From positions 124,001-188,000 of the forward strand of contig MCGE01000010.1 of the NCBI GenBank assembly GCA_002105175.1: a DNA stretch of 64,000 bases, in the 5' to 3' direction. Below are positions 34,127-46,035 of the stretch, piece after piece (the stretch's first letter is position 1; every line of letters begins with the position of its first letter). A program made the position numbers and the translations under genes. Source of the DNA: Absidia repens. Its lineage: Eukaryota > Mucoromycota > Mucoromycetes > Mucorales > Cunninghamellaceae. The notes below the pieces were generated by a model. The model had not been told where the DNA came from. It did not search any database and saw only the letters and a list, made by a program, of their open reading frames with translations.

Positions 34127-35223
34127 ATGTGTGCCAAATCTGTTGAAATTCCTTCTATTCATCGTGATTTCATTCGCGTGGACCTTTCGAACTATGAACA
34201 GCGTCGTGGAGAAATCATCAAGACGCTAATGGAAGCTGCCACCGAACATGGTTTTTTTTATGGTAATAGAAAAAAAAAAGTTCGTGCATGTTATTCAGAC
34301 TTCTCACTATACTTGTCAATAATTTTGTAGTTGTCAATCATGGAATATGTATTCAGGATATTCGAGCAATGTTCCAGACAAGTCACGACTTTTTTGCGCT
34401 ACCTGATCAAATCAAGTCAAAATATACCATCGATATTAGTCGCAATGCTGGTTGGGAAAAGCAAACTCAAGTCCGTCCTTCTACAGGTGTGGCTGATCTC
34501 AAGGAATCAATGCAAATGGGCTACCATGGTATTGAAGACAAATGGCCAACTGAACAAGACAGCCCTGGATTTCGACAAAAGTGCGAACAGTTTATGCAAC
34601 AATGCAATCACGTATCTCTTCAGCTTTTGGAATGTTTGGCGATTGGCTTGGGCTTTCCAGAGGATTATTTTACACGATATCATGACATTACTCAGTCCGA
34701 CATTCTCAACACATTGCGGCTTCTCCACTACCATGATATTACTGGTCAGGTATTTGACAACAATTACTGGCGGGCCGGCGCACATACTGACTTTGATACA
34801 TTGACCCTTTTATTCCAACGCCCCGGTGAAAATGGATTGGAAGTATGCCCTGGCCGTGAAGTGTCAACTGCTTTTGGTCAAGGCAATTACTGGTCTGCAG
34901 TTACTCCACTGGAAGGTGATATTGTTTGCAATATAGGCGACATGATTATGCGATGGTCGGATGATCGCTTAAAAAGCAATTTTCATCGAGTACGTGCTCC
35001 AGGTTTGAAGGATTACCAGGGTGCAAGATATTCCATCGCCTATTTCAATCAAGCCAACAAGTCTGCTGTTATTCAAGGCCGCTCCGTCTACATTGAACCT
35101 ATCATTGCCGGAGACTTTTTGAAACAAGCCATGGAACGAAACTACAATGCTTTACAGAAACTCAAGGCAAAGGAACAAATGGATATGGCTCAAGAAAATA
35201 CCTTGGGGTCACCTGCTACTTAA
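34127..35223 (+). CDS. 2-oxoglutarate/Fe(II)-dependent oxygenase, IPNS-like
   Basis: Two exons (34127-34262, 34331-35223) give 342 aa. The N-terminal DIOX_N region (IPSIHRDFIRVDL...HGFFYVVNHGI) precedes the double-stranded beta-helix core. Iron ligands are visible as H197-T-D199 (AGAHTDFDTLTLLFQ) and H264 (NFHRVRAP), and the 2-oxoglutarate-binding pair as R278-x-S280 (GARYSIAYF). The start ATG at 34127 was preferred because the longer frame from 34028 runs through a T-rich tract. The superfamily covers isopenicillin N synthase, flavonoid and gibberellin oxidases and fungal thymine 7-hydroxylase. The adjacent deaminase and nucleobase permease remnant make a pyrimidine or purine salvage role possible, but that is inference. 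Confidence 0.9.
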
Positions 35224-35417
35224 TTGCTCCGGATGGATGGTTTTTAGTTTTAGCCCCCCTACTCCTTCTTCTCTTCTGTAGTTTATTAGCCTCTCTTTTA
35301 TTGTAGATATATTTTTATTATTTGCACCGCTCGACAGACCTGAGCGTCAAAAACCTGTATATTTGTTTTACTTTTTTTCTTTTTTTCTTTTTTTATGTAT
35401 TATCTCTATTTAAATCA

Positions 35418-36250
35418 ATAAACGCTCTGGCGCGCCGCTAAAGCATTGTGAAATATTTGATTTAATTGGTGTCAAGGCTTTGTTGCAATGTGTGGGCTTT
35501 GATGTATGGGATTAAGCCTACGTAGTTTCGCACTTTGTTGGGCAGCCTATTGGAGGCCAGCTGTTGTTATGCAAATGGACGGTGGAAATATTCACAGTCC
35601 GCCCACAAGGTTTGTACTTTGCCATTTTCCTTCTTTTTTTTCTCTCTCTCTCTCTTTATTGTTAACTTCAGTGAAGTGATGGTGATCTTGGATTAGTATT
35701 ATAACTTGAATCAGGGGCATTTTGAAAAATGCAATACAAACATCATGGGGGAACCCTTTCATTTTGGATTCGTGATGGGGGACCATCTATTCGATTCGTC
35801 TTCATCTTTCGATGAGTGTTATGGGTCACTAGTTTAGTTTATTTTAGATTAGTGCTAGTTTATCATAGTTTGTATATGTATATAATAAAATATGTCTTGG
35901 CACTCTTTATCAATAGTTTCTCAGTCATATATATACATCATTTGCTTTGTTGCATTGTGCGTAGACAAAAAAATAGGCATGTGTTTCTGTAAATGAACGT
36001 CATTAGAGGGTATTTTGTTAACGTCCCCACTGTATGTCTCAGTTCGGTAGGTTATATAGAATAGTAAATGGCGGGAATAATATAATTTATGCAACTGCAA
36101 TTCATTTCTAGCCAACTTCAATTTAGGAGGGGAGGAGTGATATGTGGTGTTTTGATAGGGTGGAATTAGGCATCACTGTCATTTGGCACTTTGGTGGGCA
36201 CCCCTTGGGCCAAACTAACGTGTTCAGCGCTACGCCGATGAGAAGTTTTA
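35418..36250 (-). repeat. family A repeat downstream of the oxygenase gene
   Basis: Begins TCAATAAACGCTCTGGCG about 195 bp past the oxygenase stop, so its AATAAA may serve that transcript. It follows the family order in inverted sense: TTTCGCACTTTGTTGGGCAGCC, CCTTCTTTTTTTTCTCTC tract, the A-T type core (about 35710-35780, GCATTTTGAAAAATGC), then TTAGTTTAGTTTATTTTAGATTAGTGC. A second TTTGGCACTTTGGTGGGCA block lies near 36185. Non-coding. Confidence 0.55.
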
Positions 36251-36540
36251 GTGATATTTAAAGAAAATTAGCTTAAAGTTACTATAGCTGATTTTTCTTT
36301 TGCGCCGTATTCTCTTCATACAAATGACATGCCTGATAAAAAATGGGTTTTCTAATCTGCCTGTTTATACACGATACATTAACTTACATACGTTGTATTT
36401 GAATGATAGATTCTAGTATACAATCCATCCTTAAAAATACTGTTTATTTATGATGCTATTCATTCCTACAACCTGCGTCCCAGTATCACAAACTTTACTT
36501 TCCCCATTCACCCAGATAATTTTCCAACATTACATCTTTT

Positions 36541-37528
36541 TTTTTTTTTTTTTTTTTTTTTTCTCAATCGCTGCCCACCCAAACACAGAGTCTTCCATCA
36601 AAACTCACACTTCAGAAACCCCCTGCCACCCAGTGACTACATAATTAATATTATTCTCAACTTTGTTCTTCAATATACCCCACCACAATAAAATACACTG
36701 TAATAGCTGTTTTTTTCACACAAACACATCCTATATATATATATATATAGACGCACTTTTTTTTTTTTTCTATGCATATGTAATACACATTCAATGAAGC
36801 TCATAATGTAAACGTACAACAGAGATACTAAATATAATAAAAAGAACATATTTATTCAGTCGTAGATATAATTGATGACAAACTATTACTAAACTAATGA
36901 GTGCTAATCTACTGTCGTTCCCAAATCCTTCATCCAAAATGAAAGAGTTTCCCCATGATGTTTGTTTTGCGTTTTTTAAAACGCCCCTAATTCAAGTTCT
37001 AACACTAATCCTAGATCACCAGTTCCCCAATGAGCCTTGCCATCATGTCATTCAGACTATCATGAAGGAAAAAAATAAAAAAGAAAGAAAAAGAAGGAAA
37101 AAGAAAGAAAAAAAAAGGGGGGCCAAAAAAAAAATAGAAAGCAAAATGCGGAGCCTGAATCATGCAGCCTTTTTTTTATGTCCAAAAACCAGGGAAATGC
37201 AAATAAAAAATAAATGAAAGGGCAGTCGCCATAATTACCATAGTGCATAATTCGTTTTATCTTACAGTGGAAGACAGTTGCAACCCCTACATAATAATCT
37301 CTCCGACACCTTTCAAGTAAGCTATTATTTCAGCACACAAAAAACCCAATTGACGACGCGCTGAGCACGACGGTTGGCTCCCAAGGGGCTGCCCACCAAA
37401 GTGAGAAATGGCGGAGGCTTTAATCCTATCCCATCAAAACCCACACTTTAATAAAAAAAAAAAAAACTGTGACACCCAATAAATCGAAAGATTTTCAAAA
37501 GCTCCAGCGGGGCGCAAGAGCGTTTATT
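36541..37528 (+). repeat. family A repeat (G-C hairpin type)
   Basis: Begins with a long T run and CTCAATCGCTGCCCACCC, carries the core at about 36921-37000 (GCGTTTTTTAAAACGC), the purine tract, CATAGTGCATAATTCG, the GGCTCCCAAGGGGCTGCCCACC block and ends GGGGCGCAAGAGCGTTTATT. The next element starts at the following base. Non-coding. Confidence 0.6.
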
Positions 37529-39071
37529 ATATATTAAAAAAATTAACGACCGTAAGAAAACTCAGCTATAGTAACTTTAATTTTGTTTTTTTGTCCCTCC
37601 GACTCTTTTTTTTTTTTTTTCTGACCCACCGCTAACGCCCTGCCCACCATAGGAGTCGTCCATCCTTTTTTTTTTTTCTCAATCGCTGCCCACCCAAACA
37701 CAGACTCTTCCATCAAAACCCACACTTTAGAAACTCCTTGTCACTCAGTAGCTACATAATTAATACTATCCTCAACTTTGTTCTTCAATATACCCCACCA
37801 CAATAAAATACACTGTAATAGCTGTTTTTTCACACAAACACATCCCTTATGTATATATAGACACAATTTTTTTTTCTATGCATATGTAATACACATTCAA
37901 TGAAGCTCATAATGTAAACGTACAACAGAGATACTAAATATAATAAAAAGAACATATTTATTCAGTCGTAGATATATACAATGACAAACTATTACTAAAC
38001 TACTGAATGCTAATCTACTGTCGTTCCCAAATCCTTCATCCAAAATGAAAGCGTTTCCCCATGATGTTTGTTTTGCGTTTTTTAAAACGCCCCTAATTCA
38101 AGTTCTAACACTAGTCCTAGATCACCAGTTCCCCAATGAGCCTTGCCATCATATCATTCAGACTATCATGAAAGAAAAAAATAGAAAAGAAAGAAAAAGA
38201 GAGGGAAAAAAAAGGGACCAAAAAAAAAAAATAGAAAGCAAAATGCGGAGCCTGAATCATCCACTTTTTTTTTTCATGTCAAAAAATCATGGAACTGCAA
38301 ATAAAAATTAAATAAACGGGCAATCGCCATAATTACCATAGCGCATACTTCGTTTTATCTTCCAGTGGAAAGGCAGTTGCAACCACTGCATAATCAAACT
38401 CTAATTTCTCCGACGCACTTCAAGTAAGCTATCATTTCAGCACACAAAAACCCATTGACGACGCGCTGAGCACGACGGTTGGGCCCCAAGGGGCTGCCCA
38501 CCAAAGTGCGAAATGGCGGAGGCTCTTATCCCTTCACTACATTTTTCTTTTCAGCATACAAAAACAGAACCCATTGACGACGCGCTGAGCACGACGGTCG
38601 GGCCCCAAGGGGCTGCCCACCAAAGTGCGAAATGGCGGAGGCCCTAATCCCTTCCCTGTTTTTTTTTTTTAGCACACATAAAAAACCCATTGCCGATGCG
38701 CTGAGCACGACGGTTGGGCCCCAAGGGGCCGCCCACCATAGTGCGAAATGTCGGAGGCTCTAATCCCTTCACTATTTTTTTTTTCAGCTCACATAAAAAA
38801 CCCATTGACGACGCGCTGAGCACGACGGTTGGGCCCCAAGGGGCCGCCCACCATAGTGCGAAATGGCGGAGGCTCTAATCCCTTCACTATTTTTTTTTTC
38901 TTTTCAGCACACAAAAAAGAACCCATTGACGACGCGCTGAGCACGACGGTTGGGCCCCAAGGGGCCGCCCACCATAGTGCGAAATGGCGGAGGCTTTAAT
39001 CCTAAAAACTGTAACACCCAGTAAATCGAAAGATTTCCAAAAGCTCCAGCGGAGCGCCAGAGCGTTTATTC
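37529..39071 (+). repeat. family A repeat with internal tandem array
   Basis: Starts ATATATTAAAAAAATTAACG directly after the previous element's GCGTTTATT, which helps define family A ends. It carries the core at about 38030-38100 (G-C hairpin type) and ends with the tandem array and CCAGCGGAGCGCCAGAGCG TTTATT. On the minus strand its end lies about 150 bp past the LeuRS stop. Non-coding. Confidence 0.65.
38436..39005 (+). repeat. five-unit, 115-121 bp tandem array
   Basis: Units containing CCCATTGACGACGCGCTGAG start at 38451, 38570, 38686, 38801 and 38922. Each holds a GGTTGGGCCCCAAGGGGC hairpin-forming block, GTGCGAAATGGCGGAGG and TAATCCCTTC-like sequence, followed by T-rich TTTTC(T)TTTCAGCACAC. 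The array is an expansion of the block found once in other family A copies. Confidence 0.9.
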
Positions 39072-39222
39072 AATAAAAAAAAAGATATGAACAATAAAAA
39101 GACATACAGTATATGATGATGGAAGTAAACTATGAACTATAACTATATGCAAAAACTACCAAAAAATAATACCACAAATAAAACTAATCTAGTCTATATA
39201 TTTATAATAACAATGATATCAA

Positions 39223-42200
39223 CTATTCGTTCTTGAAGGCAAAGGAAGGCTGGCCAGGGACAGCGGTTTCAGCGTTCTTGGCATCTTCTTCGGTCCAATC
39301 TTCGCTCTTCAAAATAGTCACAGTGTTGAATCCAAGGTTGCGTTTAATTTCATCTTCGGCCAAAACCAAAGTATCAGTTTCGTTGAACACTAAAGCACGA
39401 TCCAATCCTTCAAAACCATTCTTTTCGACCATTTTCTATATTATCCAGAAAAAAAAAATAGGAGAGAGAGAGAGAGAGAGATGAGATTCCGTTGCAAACT
39501 CACCAATTGTTTTTATTTCTTCCATCTCATGTTACCTTTTGTTCTTGCACGAATGGCATTGTCTTCTTATTCTTGAGAATGCCCTTTGCACCGAGCACCT
39601 CCCGTACCTTGACATCGTCGAATTTTCCGGTAGCCTATATGATATAATACACACACATACCCGTCCAGAAAAAAAAAAAAAAAAAAAAAAAAAAAGAGTG
39701 TAAGCATATAATAAGTCTATTTCATTACCTCATCAATATTTTTCTTTTGTGTAATTTTTACCTGGTTGTAATTTGCCTTAAGAGCTTGTACACAGTCTTC
39801 TTGCCATTCTGGGAATTTGGTGGCAACATAGATGCTAAGACTCTTTGGGGCATTGGGGTTGAAGGTAATTTGAGCAGCCTTGCCCTTCTTCTTCTTCTGA
39901 GTAGCGGTTTCAGCATCACGGATAGACTTGATGGTACGACGAATGTAGACAGTGGCGGCCATGAGGATTTCATCAACAGGAGCAGTAGGCTTGGGGAAAA
40001 GAGCATCAACTACTAAACCATCCTATAGTCGTTGCATAAAATAAATAAATAATGTCAGTGACTATTTTCTGTGAATGAGTGATCTCGCTTTCCTTTTTTT
40101 TTTTTACCTTCTTAAGAACATCACGCCAGACATATTCGGCCCAGTGAGGACAGATAGGAGCCAAAAGGAGAGTTTGGTTGGTGATATAGCGTAAAACGAG
40201 ATCTTTATGCATGCCAACAGTCGTACAAGCTTGCTGATAATTATCACGAGCGGTTTGGAATTCAAAGACACCATATTTGACAGCATCGCGATAATGGGTA
40301 AGAGTATAATACTTATCAGACAAAGAAATATTGTTGTTCATTTCGTTTTCGAAGATACGATCAAAGAAATTGAATTCGCCAGAGCGGAGGGAGTCCAATG
40401 ATTTGATTTGATCTTCGCACCATTCCAAAAGAGTATACAAACGTAAAATGGCTGCATTGGCAGTAGCATCTTCAAAGTTAGCATCTTCCACAGAGTCACC
40501 AGCATCGGCAAGAGCGAAACGAGTAGCATCAGCACCATACTTGAGCACAGCATCGCTCATAGTCATGAAGTTACCAGTAGATTTGCTCATTTTTTTGGAG
40601 TCCAACATCAAATGGCCATTGGAGCGCACAGCACGGGGCCACATTTCACGAGGGAAGATTGCAGTGTGGTTGTACAAGAAGAAGGTCAAATGGTTAGGAA
40701 TCAAATCTTTACCAGAGCATCGGACATCCAAGGGATAGAAGTATTCGTATTCACGACGCAACTTGTCAAGTGTGCTTTGAGAAGGAACATCGGTTTCATC
40801 GGCAGGGTAAGGACCAAGCTTAAACACATAATCCCAGACAGCATCGGTCATTTGATCTGCCCGGATACCAGCAGGACCAACGGTAGCTCCACTGAGAGAA
40901 CCTTGCTGTAAAAGATGAGCCACGGTGTAGTAAGCCATGTAAATGGTAGAGTCAGAGAGAGATTCCACCAAGAATTGTTTGTCCCAAGGCAATTTTGTAC
41001 CAAGACCGAAGCTACGTGCACATGCCCACTTGTTCAACCAACCCAATGTATGTTCAAATTGATGACGAGTTTCAAGAGTAAATGTTTCCATGCCAGCCAA
41101 GCATTCTTCGGTCTGAGCCCGCCATTCAGATTCACCATAATCGAGGTACCATTGATCCATAAGCGCTACGACACATTCGTCACCAGAGCGAGACATGACC
41201 AGACCTTCCGGTTCGTTGTAGACAAAGGCTTCCTTGGAGTCGATCAACAAATCACGGATCTTGTTCTTGGCATCTTGCACCTTCATACCCTTGTAGTCAC
41301 CAATGATCACAGTACCTTGATAGAAAGCTTCTTTGTAAGCGAGTTCCTTGGCTTCGGCGAGCTGAACACGATCCTTTTGGGAGTTGATCTTTTTGATTTC
41401 ACACAATTTGGGAGCGGTAAGAGTACCATAGGTGGGAGTTTCAATGATAGGCACAGGTTCAAAGTTCACCCATTCAGGTTCCACGTTGTAGTAGGCACAC
41501 TTCTTCTTCAAATCTTGCAATGTAGCGAAATCATCAGGAGAATCAGAAGGAACAGAAGTAACAACACCAGTACCCTATTAAATAAAAAATAAAATAAAAA
41601 CAACGATGAGTCATCATGTTTCGCTTGTATTTTCTTTTTCAAATCCTGTTTTTAGTTTTTTCATTACCTTGGTTGGTAAAACATTTTCCATAGGGAGCAC
41701 ATAGACTGCATCATAGATACTTAAAGGAGCCTTGATCTTTGTACCAACAATAGCGTCACCCTTGATATCAGCCAATTTGATAAGTTCACCTTCCTTCGCA
41801 AAAATCTTTTGGAAGGCCATGTTGCGAGCAGCACGTTCAGTCACCAAATAAGCATCGGTATCGTTGACTTGATAAACACCATAGGTAATGCCAGGACCCA
41901 CAAAGCAGTTTGTTTGACCGTACATTGTTTCAGGGCGGAGGGTAGCAGCCACCATATAGATATTCTTGCCTTTCAAAGCATCATCAAATGGAGCAATAGC
42001 GGACTTGGCAGCATTAGACCAATCGAGCACCTTCATCTTGATACCAGTGTATTCTTGAGGATTCAAAGCTTCACCCGATTGGCGATCGTGATCCATACAA
42101 GGTTGCTGATCCAAAGGCGAGTAAATAGTGTAACGTTCACCGAACTTGACCTTATTCATTTGCCGAAGCTTGTTCATTTGCCAGCGCACGAATCCATCAT

Positions 42201-43028
42201 AGTAAGGGTTCGCATCGGTGGTGATAAATGAGCGGCGCCAATCGACCTTGGATCCAAATGCTGTCATATCGCTGATTGTTTGAGGAGGGAAGTATTCAGT
42301 CCAGTAGTAAGGATTGGCAAATTTGTGGATTTCTTCACGAGGAATACCAAGACTGAGCATGATTTGGAATTGGTAGGTTACATTGCCGGTCTTTGCTGCC
42401 ACCTTGCTCTTCTTCGCCACAGCCACCTTTTCTTCGAGTTGGTTGGAAAGAAGCATTTCTTCATAGCGTTCAAAGTTGTTACCAAAGAGCTCCAATTCAC
42501 GGGTCAACTTGTCAGCACAAGCCTAGATAATCATATTATATATGTATATAAAACGAATGAGATGAATGATATTTCACAATATCAAATGTAGTTTCCACCC
42601 ATCTCCTAAATAATTTTGTGTACTTACCTTGATGGGCATACCAGTACAATGAAAACCTTGGGGCAAAAGAGCACGTTTACCCTTCATACGTTCGTAACCC
42701 ACGGCAAAATCAACCTTAGAGAAAGAGAAGGCGTGACCCAAGTGAAGGCGTCCGTTCATGTAGGGGTAAGGCATACAAGCCATGAACTTGGGATATGCAG
42801 TGTGAATGTCGTCACTGTTGGCGTGTTCTTCAATCGTAGGAGCATTGATTTCAAAAGCTTTGCTGTCATCCCAAAGTGTACGAGCTTTTCCTTCCAAATC
42901 ACGGAGGTAATCACGTTTGGCTGTCTATTTATTTCGAAAATATAAACTGTTAAGATCAGGCGAACTAATCGTTATTTGCATTCAGCATCTTTTCGTTTTT
43001 TCCTTACCTTTGGTGCCTCAGTAGTCAT
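39223..43028 (-). CDS. LRS1: cytosolic leucyl-tRNA synthetase
   Basis: Seven exons on the minus strand: 43008-43028, 42628-42924, 41668-42522, 40108-41574, 39762-40022, 39536-39634, 39223-39435. They join to 1070 aa (yeast Cdc60 about 1090), all introns in phase 0. Class I signatures are MPYPYMNGRLHLGHAFS (HIGH at 68-71) and DSKKMSKSTGNF (KMSKS at 719-723). The CP1 editing domain is present, with ATLRPETMYGQTNCFVGP and GTGVVTSVPSDSPDD, the latter opening exon 4. The eukaryote-type C-terminal extension ends in FAFKNE. It charges tRNA-Leu in the cytosol with post-transfer editing. No mitochondrial presequence is seen, so this is the cytosolic enzyme. The first exon codes for only seven residues (MTTEAPK). 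Gene symbol follows the generic cytosolic LeuRS naming. Confidence 0.97.
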
Positions 43029-43370
43029 GTTCTTGTGAATTAAAGAAAAAAAAAAAAAGAAAAAAAAAAAAAAGGGAAAGGAGAGGTTAAAAAGTTGATG
43101 TGTCATAATTTGTTATTTTTTTTTTGTGGGCGGAGTTTTGAAAAAAGCCGTGGCTTAATCCAGCACCAGTGAAAAACAATGGCATTACTGAGATATATAT
43201 AATTTGTTACATGATTATCTCTTAAGTTGACCACTCACTATATTTACATGTATTAGACGTCTCTAGTTTATTTTCCAAGAGATTATGCATACAAGCAAGT
43301 GGGGTTTCGGTTGTTAAGGCGACTTTTATTACTGCTATATATATTATATACAGATTTTTCGAAAAGTTTG
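43029..43370. other. LeuRS upstream region / tRNA-Glu 5' flank
   Basis: A-rich tract just before the LeuRS start (43047-43073), otherwise AT-rich. Unlike tRNA-Phe, no LTR-like module is seen immediately 5' of the tRNA here. Confidence 0.45.
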
Positions 43371-43442
43371 TCCCATGTGGTCTAGTGGCTAGGATCCCAC
43401 GCTCTCACCGTGGTGGCCGGGGTTCAATTCCCCGCATGGGAG
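43371..43442 (+). tRNA. tRNA-Glu(CUC)
   Basis: 72-nt intronless cloverleaf. The acceptor TCCCATG pairs with CATGGGA, discriminator G, D arm GGTCTAGTGGCTAGGATC, anticodon stem-loop CCACG-CTCTCAC-CGTGG with CTC, B box GGTTCAATTCC. TTTT at 43451-43454 is the likely terminator. Decodes GAG. Repeat R1 starts within about 90 bp downstream. Confidence 0.97.
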
Positions 43443-43529
43443 ACGTTCTATTTTGCCCTAACGTGGGTTTCTTTTGAATTTTGCTTTAACGGATCATTCT
43501 TTTTGACTTTGTCACGACTGATTTCGGTT

Positions 43530-43965
43530 TTTAGGTCGTACCTGAAAATTGGTTTGTTACGGTTACTTTTGAGTAGTTATAGATTGTATGTACCAAATAT
43601 GTTATGGTTTGTTTGATTTTTATAAGCCGAAACGGTGTTGTATTAACCTTTTGTTATATTTTACACCAACTATATAGTGTATAAGTGTATGATTGTTCTT
43701 GCTTGAACGGATTTGCAGTAGATTTGTAGCGAGGATCAAAAAATATTTTTCCCCTGAATCGGAATTTGAAATGTACTTTTTTGTTTACTTGACTTGTAGT
43801 CTTGAAAATAAATAGAGAGCACCAAATATATTATTTGATATAAGTAGAAAGTACCAGATATGGTGTTGGTAATAAGTAGTGAGCACCAGAACTTTTGTGG
43901 ATAAAGTCCAACTTGAAATAAAAGAAGTCTTAAAAAGAAAACTTGATAAAATAAAATAAAGTAGA
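43530..43965 (+). repeat. tRNA-associated repeat R1, copy 3
   Basis: Same order as the copies near tRNA-Phe: TTACGGTTACTTTTGAG, GTACCAAATAT, TATTTTACACCAA..TAGTGTATAAGTG, TTCCCCTGAATCGG, TTTGTTTACTTGACTTG, AGAGAGCACCAAATAT, GAGCACCAGAACTTT, then ATTGACC...GGTTCAATA. Orientation relative to the tRNA is the same as at tRNA-Phe. Non-coding. Confidence 0.6.
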
Positions 43966-44365
43966 AGTATTGACCTTAGCTGGTTCAATAAAAATAAAAA
44001 AGAGTAAGTAACTCTGAAAATAAAATAAAGTGGATTTCTATAGCAAAATAGAAATAAGAGATAACTTGATGGTTATAAAAAAAGACCTTTATACTAAACT
44101 TTTTATTGACAAATGAGTAAAGTAAGAAAAAAACTAAAGAAAACTATTTTCTAACCAAAAAGTTTGGCCTTTTTATACTAATTTTTGAAGGAGCGGAGTG
44201 GAGTTGTCGTTGACGAGATTTAGCGTGGCGGAGTATGTAGTTGGTAGACGAGGGAGGCGGAGAAGATGAAGTCGACGACGATGGCCATCAATTCACTCAT
44301 ATCAAACAAATTAGCCAAGTCTAGACCGGCGTTGACAGTTTCGTAGGTTTTTATTTTTTATAATG

Positions 44366-44640
44366 TGAGCAGGAACTTTTTAGGGTGAAATTCAATCGTT
44401 TGTAGCTTCAAAGGTTTGAAAATAAAATAGGATTAGACTTGAAGGTCCGAGTTGTGATATACATTACTTTCCAAAGTGAAAGTAATAAGATCAACAAAAT
44501 GAATAAAGTTAGATCAAGTCGAAAAGAAAAATAAAATGCAATTCAGACTCAGCTGTCAAAGGTTTGTGACAAAGGTATTCCAAAAGTTGGAATAAAAGAA
44601 AGGCAACAAGCTTTGGATGGTTTAAAAAAACCGTGATAAG
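44366..44640 (+). repeat. tRNA-associated repeat R2, copy 2
   Basis: Close copy of 23919-24187. It lies about 400 bp past the end of R1, separated by sequence with a GC-richer patch (44190-44340). R1 plus R2 may form one 1.1-kb element. Confidence 0.55.
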
Positions 44641-45439
44641 GAATTTATTGATGAGAAAAATAATAATGTAAAGATTGATTGATTCAAAAAAAAAAAAAAA
44701 AAAAAAACTTTTCCCCCGGTATTTATACTTCTTTTAAATGAGTTTTCACTACTATTTTTATACAGCATTTTTTAAAATCCCGTCATTAAGCGTTCAGGAC
44801 AACAAAAGATATCCTTTTGATACAGTAAAAAATATGTTTCACACCAAATATATGATCCTTACTGAGGTTTCGTTCTATTGGAGCGGATTTTATAGTGTGA
44901 AGGAAAAGAGAAATTGTCCCTGGATGGGGATTGAAATGTATTTTAATCCTTTATTAAGGTCCTGAGCCTATGCTTTAAATAATAGTTCAACTCAAGAATT
45001 TTTTTATAAGCGTCAAGATAGAGTAAACTGAGGAGAGCATTGAATTTTGAGTCCTGAGAGCTGAAGTTGGTATGTGGAGTGCTAGAAGATAGACATCAAC
45101 AAAGAAATTTGACAAAAATGATTAATACGCTCCAATCAATGGAAAAAGTTAACCTGTTTTGTACAAATAACTAGTCCGCTCCGAGATAGCCACTTTTAGC
45201 ATAACGCCGAACAAGCCAATACTCTCTATCAAAAAATAAAATAAAATATAACCTAACAATTCCCTTTTTTTCTAATAGCGTCATCGAGCGAGCTCTAAAG
45301 AGCGGCAAACCACAGTAAAAGAAAATAACATTGCCTAACGAAATACCCTCCCTCCTGGTGGGATCCATTCCAAAAACGCACATTGAAACACACTATATGG
45401 AATCTATTGGAGATAGCATAAGGGAGATTATTGGGACGA
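44641..45439. other. unrecognised AT-rich stretch
   Basis: A run at about 44686-44707, and no recognisable gene. Short frames on both strands lack domains. Confidence 0.4.
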
Positions 45440-46035
45440 GGAACTGTGAAGAATGATCAACATCAATCTAAAGAAACAATCGTAATAAAGAATCTAATAT
45501 ACTGTATAAGGCAGGCAATACATGCAAAAAACTGTAAATGGATATCTTTTATTGAAGCGGAACAACTGTCAACACTATTTTAAATAGGTGATGGTAAAAA
45601 GGGATCTATTGCACAAGACAAGAGAGAGAGTAATGGGATGCTTTTCATTGAAGCAATCAAAAGAAGACAAATTTTATTCAACATATATACAAGATACGGG
45701 CAAACTAAGACTAAACTAATCTAATGGCGACTTTAAATAGCCAACTAATGGTGGTCCCAAATCTTGAATCCAAAATGAAAGGGTTTCCCCATGCACCTTA
45801 TAATCCCTGTTCTAAAGAACCTTCTAAACTAGTCCTGATACTATTCTAATTCCACCATAACCCATGAAGATCATAATTATGAAGAATTAAAGAAAGAAAA
45901 GGAAGAGAAAGAAAGCAAGAGATTGAAAAAAAAATTGGGAGAAAATAAGGATTAAAGTGTGCGGAATTTGAAATATTTTCTGTGGTGTGCAGCTGAACTT
46001 TTTCCAGTAGCCTTTTTCATTTCGATGGAAAAAAA
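45440..46035 (+). repeat. family B repeat, copy 2
   Basis: Same order as the copy at 20450: GAGAGTAATGGGATGC, AAATTTTATTCAAC, CAAACTAAGACTAAACTAA, core at about 45755-45800 (CCAAATCTTGAATCC, AATGAAAGGGTTTCCCCATG), CTAAACTAGTCCTGATAC, purine tract, GCGGAATTTGAAATATTTTC. Non-coding. Confidence 0.55.

Noticed and set aside
40915..41592. Plus-strand frame of 225 codons inside LeuRS
   Set aside because: Antisense shadow of LeuRS exon 4; the minus-strand reading is a clear synthetase with both class I motifs.
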